Assembly: GCA_947034895.1 (NCBI GenBank)
Contig: OX344764.1
Location: 51,565,348-51,629,347 of the forward strand
Source: Rhytidiadelphus loreus
Lineage: Eukaryota > Streptophyta > Bryopsida > Hypnales > Hylocomiaceae
Direction of reading: 5' to 3'
Length of the DNA: 64,000 nt
Shown here: positions 25,286-34,515 of the stretch, piece by piece
How the letters are laid out: each line of letters starts with the position of its first letter
How positions within the stretch are numbered: position 1 is the stretch's first letter
Notes under the pieces: generated by a model
Told to the model about the DNA's origin: nothing
Database searches by the model: none
The model's input: the letters and a program-made list of their open reading frames with translations, nothing else
Made by a program: the position numbers and the translations under genes

Positions 25286-26125
25286 TTAAGAACTGCTATT
25301 TGTTGCCTCCTTGGCTGCCTCCAAGGCTTTCAACTTGGCCAATCCTCTGAAGATATCCTCGCGTCGAGAAGACTTGGGTGATCCACTGTGTTTACTGAAA
25401 GTATTGAACATCCCCATCATCATTAAATCCTTGGCCTCTCTCTTCCGTTTTCGTTCACGTCGCGGAATCTCGGTATTGGAAAGAGACCTAGAACCTCGAG
25501 GAGGCGGGAGTGGTATCGATCTATTCACAGTGCTTATGTACGGATCGGCAGTTGTTGTCGATCGTGTATAATTTGTCCGCCGTAGGTCTCCAAGAGTCGT
25601 TCGGTGGGAAATAGGTACAACAGAAGGCAAAGATACTCCGCCCACGGATTTTGAGGGAAACGAGATAGGAATCTCAACGAGGCGTGGAAGCTGCTGTGCA
25701 GTGCATGCACCCAACGGTACCGCATTGATTGGATCCCCAACCTTCGGATCTATATTGAGTTCCTTGCTCTGCACAACCTGATGTGCGATCGACACCGGCA
25801 ACAGCACTCCATCCTCGAGATGAGGATCCATACCCCGGTCTTCGTCATCCGCATACAATTTCCTGTGCGGTGTGTTTGGGGTTCGCAAAGTCGGCGACTG
25901 TGAACGCAAACGACTTGGGGTTGAGCTGGCCCTCTTCATCGGCGATGGTGAGCAAATCGGTGTCCTCACGGGACCCCGACTAGGTGGGCTATCTACCACG
26001 CCTTCCTCCACATTCCCCTTCGAGAAGTCGATGGCCGCCGAAGCCGCATCGGTGGCCGAGCCCAGGAAGTTAGGCTTAGAATAGGAGGACGGTACGAAGC
26101 TCCCTCCAATCGAGCCGGACCTCAT
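25286..26125 (-). CDS. Cargo protein: basic Ser/Pro-rich, predicted nuclear, unrecognised
   Basis: A minus-strand frame of about 280 codons from ATG at 26125; the frame stays open upstream to about 26,209, where a TTGCTGTAG acceptor may mark an exon start. The protein is disordered in character: repeated SPxR/TP motifs (SPSPMKRASSTPSRLRSQSP), a strongly basic cluster RRERKRKREAK near the C-terminus that would serve as a nuclear localisation signal, and an Ala/Lys helix at the end. I recognise no family. It lies downstream of the FCP1-like gene on the same strand, separated by four tandem palindromes. It could instead be the last exon of that gene. Confidence 0.6.
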   Translation of the reverse strand: MRSGSIGGSFVPSSYSKPNFLGSATDAASAAIDFSKGNVEEGVVDSPPSRGPVRTPICSPSPMKRASSTPSRLRSQSPTLRTPNTPHRKLYADDEDRGMDPHLEDGVLLPVSIAHQVVQSKELNIDPKVGDPINAVPLGACTAQQLPRLVEIPISFPSKSVGGVSLPSVVPISHRTTLGDLRRTNYTRSTTTADPYISTVNRSIPLPPPRGSRSLSNTEIPRRERKRKREAKDLMMMGMFNTFSKHSGSPKSSRREDIFRGLAKLKALEAAKEATNSSS

Positions 26126-26239
26126 TGAAAGTGACACATCCGATCCAGACAGCAAGCTCCTCGTCAGTGGTTCCCTCTGTTGGAGAAAGTGTAGAATGGA
26201 TCCTCCAACCTACAGCAATGGCAGTGTCAAAACATCTTT

Positions 26240-26378
26240 CACAATTATCCTCGACCCAAAGATAAAACACATCCTTCACAATTATCCTCGTCCCAAAGAT
26301 AATACACATCAACCACAATTATCCTCGACCCAAAGATAACAGACATCAACCACAATTATCCTCGACCCAAAGATAACT
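26240..26378. repeat. Four tandem palindrome units, about 38 bp each
   Basis: Units contain ATTATCCTCGACCCAAAGAT(AA) linked by CACATCAACCACA-like spacers. One arm is TATCCTCG and the other AAGATAA, so these are half-mutated members of the palindrome family. They lie between two minus-strand coding blocks, in an intron or intergenic. Confidence 0.9.
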
Positions 26379-26571
26379 CAACATAGAAAACAAACACATG
26401 TTGAACAAAACAGTACAACCAAAAGAGGCCAGAAAACTTGATTACAAGTTCAAAATTTTACTAATTCACAAGAATGAAATGTACATGAAAATCCGTATTC
26501 ACAAAAATAATGTACAACGAGTTCTATGATTGACTGAGACACTGAGAAGTCTACTTCTTCCTTCGTCTCTC

Positions 26572-27624
26572 TTATTCAATCACTAGATTCATCCCCCGCA
26601 ACACAAATCGCGACTCGAATGCCTTCGCGGACATCCTCATCCCATCCAATATATAATTGGCTTGATCGTCTGATGCGACCAAGGGCGCCACACCTATGCG
26701 GTTCCGATCTACAAACTCACGAAGGCGTCCGAGTGGACACTCCTCGTGTAGTTTCTTCAGCCACGGAATGAGAGTGCCGACGAGCACATTGTCTCCACGC
26801 ATGTACGGGTTCCAACTCTCAAGGTATATGCAATTCCCATTCTCATTGAGGATGCCCTTTTGCGGAGAATCATCGATGAGAATGGTATTGTCCTTGTTGA
26901 ATGAGTTGGGATCCTGAGGGTCTAGGAACAATTCTTCATCAAGCACTTTGAAGAGCAGAGTCTTCCACGGACTCCCAGCCTGATGAAGAAATTTCCCTTC
27001 CGAGGTTTCTACCCTCCTGCAGTTGTCCTGACCTAGAATGTGGTAGGGAGCCTTGCAGTTCTGGAATAGGAAACTCGCAACGGGTTCCACCGTCTTCTTG
27101 AACATGGAGCTCCAAACTACGACGCGGTTCGAAATCTTTGAAACCTCGTCTAAGAACTCGCGCACATTGGGACGAACGAAGACGGCCTTCGTCCCAATGA
27201 GGGTTGGGGTTCGATGGGAGAATACATTATCTCGGACTGTGTAATGTTTTTTCTTCTTATGGGGCCCTTGACCCTGGCTCTCACACAGCACTCCGTTCAA
27301 ATCGAACACGATATTCAACCACTTCTGTCGCGGTTGGACCACTAACGAGGACACACTCCGCGGCACTCTGTTTTTTCGACCTGCCGTTACTACCTGATCA
27401 AACACAACACGAAAGAGATGTAGTTACCTGTTGAAAGGCAGAATCAGGCGACCCATAAAACGGTGAAAAACATTGAACCCCACTAAGCGACTGCAGAACC
27501 CCTCCGTTAAGTGATTGTTTGAGTGCCAACGGGCGGTGCACACTTCTAAGTTGTCCGCGCTGGGCACAAACATGGGCAATATCAATTCATTAGACACTAC
27601 ACGCATTGAAGAGAAGTTTGACAT
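26572..27624 (-). CDS. Cargo protein: FCP1/NIF-like HAD-fold protein with Asn in motif I
   Basis: The main coding block (about 27,403-26,572, stop TAA) has HAD order: motif I WLNIVFDLNGVLCES, FVRPNVREFLDEVSK, RVVVWSSM, and motif III/IV ILIDDSPQKG, typical of FCP1-homology/NLI-interacting-factor domains that dephosphorylate phosphoserine. The canonical DxD of motif I is DxN here (Asp codon 27303-27301, Asn 27297-27295), which should remove the general acid, so activity is doubtful. The block has no early ATG. A probable first exon (27,624-about 27,430, starting MSNFSSMRVV) ends at a GT donor; the exact acceptor is uncertain. Family call is firm, gene ends less so. Role in the element is unknown. 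Confidence 0.7.
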
Positions 27625-27897
27625 ATATTTATTTCAAAATAATTTATGATACACCCGGTCTAACGGTTTTGTTGATCTCTAGCTGATTGTATACAAGTAC
27701 CAACTACACTCCGTTCCGGTATCTACACTATGCTACAAACGTAGTCATAGAGTGGTAGTCCGTCCACGCTTCACAATCAGAGACTGTCCACTCCCTCCTG
27801 TCAGACAGAAGGAATTGGCATGAGAGTCTCTCACTGGGAATATGAACATGATGGAAGCCAAAACAAACATCCATCACATCACATTCGACAGATTCAA
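27625..27897. other. Short spacer between two minus-strand cargo genes
   Basis: No gene or palindrome seen. It likely holds the 3' UTR of the ParB-like gene and the promoter of the FCP1-like gene. Confidence 0.4.
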
Positions 27898-30800
27898 TCA
27901 TGAAATATCGTAGGGATCTGACGATGGAGGGGAGTGTACCTGACCGAACTCCAGGGTTCCGGCGTCCTCATCCAAATATTCCCCGTAGTTGACAGTCTCG
28001 TCGTCGTCATCCGGGGGATTTTCAAACTCTATCTCCACCTCCGGTACTCGTGGCTCAGGTGGAGGGGGGATGGGATCTGGAACAACGTCACCCACTTCCT
28101 GTGTCTCCGGGACTGACTCCGCTTGCACCTCCAATGCAGGCGGCTGGCTCAAATTATCCTCGCCCCGAGGATAATCCAGAGCACTATCAGCTCCCTCTGT
28201 TCCAGTTCCAAGGGGAGCTCTCTCTTCCTGGATCTGTTGATCTGTTCTATCAACTGGAAGATTGGACACCTGCTCTTGTTCCAATGGAGGCGGAGAAGGG
28301 GGAACAATATCGTCTTCGGCAGGTGGGAGAGGATCATCTTCGACTCGAGGATAATCCTCCTCGGCGGTCTGCTGACCTGTGGCTTCTGATGCACCACCAG
28401 CGTCATGGGCATCAAGATGAGAGGCAGAGGGGTCTTGTGATCGCGTTCTCAGAGAAACATTCTCTTCACGCAATTTCTCTAGTTCTTTCTTCAATGCCTC
28501 CTTCTCCGCCAGCTCCTCTTCCCTTCTTCTTGACTGCTCTGCCCTCTTGAAGGCCTTCCTCTCCTCTCTCTGCCTCCAAAAATCCTTGAGCTCCTGCTTC
28601 ACAGGACGGAGAGGAACATGAGTTGGGTCTGAAGGCTCCCTGGACTCGGGAGCATGGCCAGGGTGTGCCTCTGCAGGTGCGTTCGGAGAATGGGTGCCCC
28701 GTGATGGACCCGCGCCACCATCATCCGGACCATCATAGTTGAAGTCCTCCATATCGGAATAGGAGTCCTCCACATCGCTGATTATGATGTCCGGTATGAT
28801 CTCCTCCAAGGGCTTCTTTCCGATCTTCTTTTTCCTCCGCATATCCGGTCCGGAGTCTTGGATTCCTTTGGAGGCGGATTCGGGGCCCTTGTCCTGTACG
28901 TGGGATTCTTCCACATTTCCTCCTCGAACAATATTTGTATTTGTTCCGTATTCATTGATGCCGAGGTTGGAAGCACCCTCGTCACCAGGAAAATCCCGAT
29001 CCGCCCTTGACACACCCGCATTTCCATCAATTGAGGGTGTGGACTCCGAGTCCACATCTGGAGTTTGAAGGTTACGAGGTCGCTCATAACCTGGAAGATA
29101 TGGCGAGTTTTCATGGCAGAAATCGTTGATGTCTAATTTACTGCCATACTTCGCCATTTCTCGAAGTTTTTGGGATGCATGCCGGTCAGTAAGGCCATAA
29201 TAATAGAGACCATACATCTGTAGAAGAAAAAGCAGTTGTTAATACTCATTCTCAACCCCTCATTTTGCACATCATACAACAGACAAGGATATCTTCGAGC
29301 CGAAGATAACTGACAATACGACAATTTATCTTCGAGCCGAAGATAAAGGCGAAACATAGAGTCTCACCTTGGCAGCAATCATAAACTTTGAGCCAGTGTA
29401 AATGCCGATGACGTTTTCTCCAGTCACGGCAAAACTCTGGAGAATGTCAATATAGAATTCCATCCTAAGCTCACTCGCATGGATTCTATATTTCGCCTCG
29501 GTATTCTTCTGAAAATCCGTGTAGTAAGGAATGTCATCTATGGCATAGACCTTCTTCACTACATCCTTATATCTTGGCTCCCCATCATCCCATTTCTTCA
29601 TTACAAATAGGAGCTTCATCGGGGGCGCCAACGCACGGTTGGTCGAGTTGTCCATCCTCTCGGCCTTACTTGGTAGGTAGGTGGACATCTTGACCTCGTA
29701 CCCTGTCATCTTCGACGCCGCAAATTTCTTTGCCGCGTCGATGTCATATGAATTCCCCAGAATCCATAACCAAACATCAGGAGTAGACAACACCGGCCTC
29801 AGGTGATCTGTCAGAAAATTCAACAATGGCAAGCACGGCGGACTGTCACCGGATCCTGGATTTGGTCTAGGGAGGATTCGAAAATCTATGACGGCGACAC
29901 GAAGGTCTCTCATGACGTAGGGCCACACGTGGGTGGTCACAAGAGCTTGGGGATAGCATTGGTGACCCCGAATGAACACATCCCCTCCCACTGGCTCCAC
30001 CCGCTTCTTCATTTTCAAGAAGGTCTTGAACATGTTATAGACCATCGACAATTTTGGGTTGTCCTTGTAGTCTATTGCTGTCTTCTTCTTCGCCTCGTTG
30101 GTGAGGCGCTTAACGAAGAACTGGTTGGGAGGGGCGGTGAGGAGGAAATCCCACGTTGCCGAGGAAAACATGTTGTCGCGCTTCCATTGCTTCCACGCCA
30201 CGTCAATGACTTCCCCATGTCTGTCCTTGAATTTCAAGGACTTATCGAGGGCCATGAATTCCTCCATGATGACTTTCTTTCGCTTCCTCCTCTCTACCCA
30301 GTGCTCGGCTTTATAATTGTCCTCGCACAATATCTTTGAAGCGCCCACTGAGACCTTCGGGTAGTCCCGTGTGCGACCTTCTGTTCTCCCAAGCAGATGG
30401 AGGACGTAATCCTTCAGATCAATGTCTGTGAAGTGTCCCATGTGCTTGAAAAATTCCCTCTTCAATGAGAAATTCTTCTCGTTGAAGGTCTTTGCGCTTT
30501 TGAATGGTTTGCGCGTCACAGGATCAATCAGTGATCCTTCCATGTGTTTTTGGAGGAACTCCTCCCACATCTGGTAAGTCTCATCGGCCAAGGTAATAAT
30601 TCGGATTTCATTCTTGACATCCGATGCGAGCTTCACCTGTGCTCCCTCCTTGTCCGGATTGATGCTGCCATATCGGATCATGACAGCGTCGACAAAATCC
30701 TGTCGAGACGAATATTCAATGAAGTAAGCTCAATACTCAATGCATACATTCTTCTGACCATTATCCTCGACCCGAGGATAGTTGAGACAGAGATCACAGA

Positions 30801-31746
30801 ACATGAAATTACAGATAACAAACCCTGTAGAGGCAGTACATTGAAATAACTAGATCATGAACATATACATTTTATCTTCGCCACGAAGATAAAATGGACC
30901 TACCTTGTATGCTGCAAGGTTGAAGACAGCCTTATTCCGCCTCACCAATCCCTCATTCTCGATGTTGGTAGGCCGCTTGAGCTCCTTCCAAACCTGCCTA
31001 CACGCGGAAATTTGGTTCCCCCACGTTGGCTGACTGTGAACGAGGTGATTGGAGGCATTGCACCATTTTGAAATAGCTGTGAGCTGTTTCGGGTCTCTAG
31101 TCCAGACGATTATAGCCTCCCACGTCTGCAACTCGATCTTCCGAGTCTCACAGCATCCTCCTTGTTGTAGCATTTTGGCTGCAGTGACACTGTGCTGGCC
31201 ACTGATGATGAAGAAGCCTCCGGTCTTGATGGAATCCCAATCCTTCGGACGCTCCTTCAGAAGTTTCTTATTGGCATCTACAGGTGTCAAGCAAAGCTTT
31301 TGTCTTTGCTGCTCTGAGCCGAGATGAACGAGGGTGTCTTTCATCTCAAACACCATTCTCATTTCTAGCTTCCGGATAATATATCTTTCCTTGGCCAGGA
31401 AGCATTGTTTGATGTCTACGGTGAAGATCTGGGGATGAAAAATGAAGCACTTGCCATTTTCCTTCCAAAAATCTGATTGATATGCTCCAGCCACTTCATG
31501 TTTTTTTATTGCTTTCTTATCTGATGGCTTCCGTGGATTCACATTTGTGAGAATAGAGCCTGAACTGCCAGCGGTTGCTGGACGAGTGTCCGTTACAGAT
31601 TTCCTCCGTTTGTCACTCAGCTCGCCGGTACTGGTGTCCAGGGTCTTTCTCTTCTGGGCCTGAGCGCGGGCGGTCCCTCTCCCACTTCCTCTACTCCCTG
31701 TTCGGCCACGCACTCCTGACGCTGATTTGGTCTCAGCCGCAGTTTC
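27898..31746 (-). CDS. Cargo protein: large protein with ParB/sulfiredoxin-like motif and acidic coiled-coil tail
   Basis: Three minus-strand exons join in phase 0: (31746 or upstream)-30904, 30699-29368 and 29217-27898 (stop TGA), giving about 1,160-1,170 residues. A basic Arg/Gly-rich start precedes a region whose GFFIISGQHSVTAAKML (about 31,205-31,165), followed by AIIVWTRDPKQLTAISKWCN, fits the ParB/Srx fold (GxH(R)xxAA signature, then a beta strand and a helix); the usual Arg after His is Ser here. Exon 2 is unrecognised. Exon 3 is acidic and Pro-rich with a charged coiled coil (KRAEQSRRREEELAEKEALK). Both introns and two places in exon 3 contain the element's palindrome. No ATG lies near the start, so a 5' exon is missing from this model; the neighbouring 183-aa frame may supply it. 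Confidence 0.65.
28153..28356. repeat. Two palindromes inside coding exon of the ParB-like gene
   Basis: 28153-28175 (TATCCTCGCCCCGAGGATA core) and 28332-28356 (ATCTTCGACTCGAGGAT core). On the minus strand they are read as DYPRGEDN and DYPRVEDD within an acidic, Pro-rich linker. Confidence 0.9.
29290..29347. repeat. Two palindromes in second intron of the ParB-like gene
   Basis: 29290-29308 and 29325-29347 share TATCTTCGAGCCGAAGATA. Both arms carry the compensating change C to T / G to A relative to the TATCCTCG form, so dyad symmetry is kept. Confidence 0.92.
30760..30894. repeat. Two palindromes in first intron of the ParB-like gene
   Basis: 30760-30781 (TTATCCTCGACCCGAGGATA) and 30870-30894 (TATCTTCGCCACGAAGATA core). 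Again one copy is of the CCTCG/CGAGG form and one of the CTTCG/CGAAG form. Confidence 0.92.
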
Positions 31747-31776
31747 CTGCCTTTGATGACCACGACCGTGACTCGC

Positions 31777-32328
31777 TCAGGCAGGTCCTTTTTGGACATG
31801 TTCCTTGGCGTGCTCAGTGAGCTTATGGAACATGTACCCAATTTTCCTCGCCATGGCCCTGGCGTTCCTTCTGACCCAGGGGTGGTACCTTGAAATGAAG
31901 TCTTCAGCCAAGGTATCATGGTTTGCCAAGTGCAAGTCGGCGATGAGGTTGTCGAAGTCGAACACTCCCACAGTGTCATCCTCATGGCAGACAATGGAAT
32001 GCGTATGCTTTGTTTCCCTCCCCACGTTGTCGTACCCTTGTAGTGTGATGACTAGATACTTGTCTTGGTGATTCTCTACGAGAGCGACCTTCTCACTGAG
32101 GTTCCAATTCACGTAAATCCCACTGTCTTTTACTCGGTGACGTAGGTAGATGTAATCCTTCGACTGGTTGACACCGAATGTCCAAGAGTCGACAACGGCT
32201 TTGAATTGCCAGAGCTTGCCGTAGAGCTCTGGCATCTCCGTTATGAAGGGCTCCTCATCCACCCACTTGCTAAATGGCTCCAGAAACGGTAGTGTAGCTG
32301 AGTAATCGTACTCAGAGTCCATAGACAT
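31777..32328 (-). CDS. Cargo protein of unknown type, 183 aa (or first exon of the ParB-like gene)
   Basis: Starts MSMDSEYDYSATLPFLEPF just after a splice-acceptor-like CTATGTACAG and ends with TGA at 31779-31777, only about 30 bases before the first usable acceptor of the ParB-like gene. The composition is that of a folded protein: FGVNQSKDYIYLRHRVKDSG, VITLQGYDN and CHEDDTVGVFDFDNLIADL, with a basic amphipathic C-terminus (RRNARAMARKIGYMFHKL). I recognise no family. A donor at TTTCAAG|GTACCA would allow in-frame joining to the next exon, so this may be the 5' exon of the larger gene rather than a gene of its own. Confidence 0.5.
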   Translation of the reverse strand: MSMDSEYDYSATLPFLEPFSKWVDEEPFITEMPELYGKLWQFKAVVDSWTFGVNQSKDYIYLRHRVKDSGIYVNWNLSEKVALVENHQDKYLVITLQGYDNVGRETKHTHSIVCHEDDTVGVFDFDNLIADLHLANHDTLAEDFISRYHPWVRRNARAMARKIGYMFHKLTEHAKEHVQKGPA

Positions 32329-32383
32329 GTTGGTATAAATCTGTACATAGCAAATCGTGAAAATCAGAGTTGTAATTTGATTT

Positions 32384-32404
32384 TTATCTTCGCCTCGAAG
32401 ATAA
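32384..32404. repeat. Palindrome upstream of the 183-aa cargo frame
   Basis: TATCTTCGCCTCGAAGATA core, just upstream of the acceptor for the 183-aa frame, probably in a 5' intron. Confidence 0.9.
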
Positions 32405-32521
32405 CAAACAAAAAATGTTGTGACTAATGTAATCTGACTAAATAATACCGTCCTGGGCTTCAAATCGTATAAAACAATTATCAACATTTGGAATTTATTT
32501 GTATGTCAATGCTACGGTTCA

Positions 32522-33157
32522 GTATCTTTGGGTCGAAGATAATACTGTACGTTCTCTTATTCTATTTTAATTACATTGTTGCTTTTATATTCTAGAGGGG
32601 TATAACTATTGCTTATTCTAATTTCATTATATTATATTCGTATTCTAATTTCATTATATTATTTTCGTTGCTTATAATTTTTTATTTTAATTAAAATTAT
32701 TTTGTATTATTTTTTTGGTTGACAATTATCCTCGAGCCGAGGATAATTGTTTTTTATTTAAATTATTTTTTGTTTTCAACAATTATCCTCGGCCCGAGGA
32801 TAATTGTTTTAAAGTTATTATATTTTTTTGGACAATTATCCTCGAGCCGAGGATAATTGTTTTTTATTTAAATTATTTTTGTGTTTGTTTGTTTGTTTGA
32901 CAATTATCCTCGGCCCGAGGATAATTTTTTATTTTTATTTTATTTTCTTTTTTGCATGCTTGTTAGTTAGTTATCCTCGGGCCGAGGATAATTGTTTCTT
33001 TTTTTGAAATGATGGGTGTTTTTTTGTGCTTTTACTTTTTAGCCGAGTATAATTGTTAGTCTTGCTGTGTTTTTCATTACACCTGTGGGTTCTTAGCTTT
33101 TATAGACTACAGTTTATCTTAGACTCGATGATCATTATCTTCGGACCGAGGATAATT
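32522..33157. repeat. Cluster of seven or more palindromes at the head of the cargo block
   Basis: Copies at about 32522-32545, 32723-32749, 32780-32806, 32833-32859, 32901-32926, 32970-32994 and 33134-33157. The cores TATCCTCGAGCCGAGGATA and TATCCTCGGCCCGAGGATA alternate at roughly 55-70-bp spacing in T-rich sequence, and CAATT/AATTG extends the arms to 12-13 bp. These are the best preserved copies. The position upstream of the leftward genes suggests a promoter or a protein-binding platform. Confidence 0.93.
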
Positions 33158-33839
33158 TTTGTTGGTAACTCAGTAATAACTGATGATAATTTTGACGAAA
33201 ACCCTAAATGTAATACTAATCATCTAGGCACGCCGCACGCGTAGAATACAGACATAGAATTTAGTGAACATTCAATTAATACATGCAATAAACAAAATTG
33301 AAATCACGCAATGAATGCAAAAGCAAGGGTGGAAACAACAGAATACTACAACTGAAGACTTGGTCACCTGCAAATTATATTGTTTGCACACTTCCTGCAG
33401 TAGATTCTAAAATGTAATAGAATTTCTACACACTCTAATGTTCAATGAATACTGCACACACCCTAAACCCTAATCCACAAACAAATGAAACAAATGATCA
33501 AAAAATTCAAACCCAAACTCTAAAACCGAGGCTGGTAGCACTTGCATTCACATTGCAAGAAGGTGAAGAATTCATGAATACATAACAACTGAAATTTCAC
33601 ACTGAACATGCACAATGAATGAATGAGTAACTACAACCAAAATTCAAGAACCTTAATTCAGATTCAAGAACCTTGCCCTGAATTCTAGAACCACAACACT
33701 AGAAAACAGAAACAGTCACAAAGGTTGAAAACAAAGTACAACAATTTCAAATTGAATAAACACATCAAAGTACATAACTCTTCTTACCAAAAATCAAGTG
33801 CTCAGATTCCCCTAAACCCTGCCTGAAACAACAGCCAAT
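33158..33839. other. Central spacer of G, left part
   Basis: AT-rich sequence without palindromes or a supported coding frame. It may contain the start sites or 5' exons of the minus-strand cargo genes. Confidence 0.4.
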
Positions 33840-34080
33840 GTCACTCCTTCACCTCCTCTTGCTTCAGCTCCCGCACCTCCTGCGCCTCCTCTTGCACCTA
33901 CCTACGCTGCACGCGCTGCACCTCCCGCGCCTCCCGCGCTGCGCCTCCCGTGCCTCCCGCGCTGCACCTCACGCGCCTCCCGCCCCTCCACGCGCTGTGC
34001 CTCCTTGCGCCTCCCGCGCTGCACTTCACGCGCCTCACTTCCTGCGCCTCCCGCGCTTCACCTCCCGTCCCGCACCTCAA
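33840..34080. repeat. GC-rich minisatellite-like tract
   Basis: Imperfect tandem repeats of CGCGCTGCACCTCCCGCGCC type in an otherwise AT-rich region. Reading frames on both strands (Pro/Ala/Arg-rich) are by-products of the repeat. It could act as a CpG-rich promoter, but nothing proves it. Confidence 0.75.
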
Positions 34081-34309
34081 GTTGCATCAGTTCCGCCACT
34101 GAAGCTCCCAACACTGCAAGCAACACACGGAAGAAGACTACAACCGCCCTGGAAACCCGCGCTGGAGAGATTGCGCTGCAAATGCTGAACCCTGAACCCT
34201 CACGCTGCAGAATGATGGTAAACCCTCGCGCCGGAGAGATGACCGCCCGAGCCTGCGACCGAGCCCGAGCCTTCGACCGCCCGAACTTGCGACCGAACCT
34301 ACGACCGAA

Positions 34310-34515
34310 CCTATGTTCCCGAACCGGCAACCTCCCGAACCTACGTTCAAGAGTCTACGAACTCCCGAACCTACATTCATTAGTCTGCAAACTCCCAAAC
34401 CTATGTTTCCAAGTCTTCAACCTCATAAATGTACGTTCCTAAACCTACGTTCATGAGTCTTCGAACTCTCAAACCTGCGTTCCCAAGTCTTTAACCTCCA
34501 AAACATACATTCTTG
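34310..34515. repeat. Tandem repeat of about 30 bp
   Basis: Degenerate units of the form GTTC..GAGTCT.CGAACTC followed by CCGAACCTAC repeat about seven times, continuing out of the GC-rich tract. Confidence 0.75.

Noticed and set aside
33838..34442. Pro/Ala/Arg-rich coding frames on both strands
   Set aside because: They arise from a GC-rich tandem repeat that is open in several frames at once.
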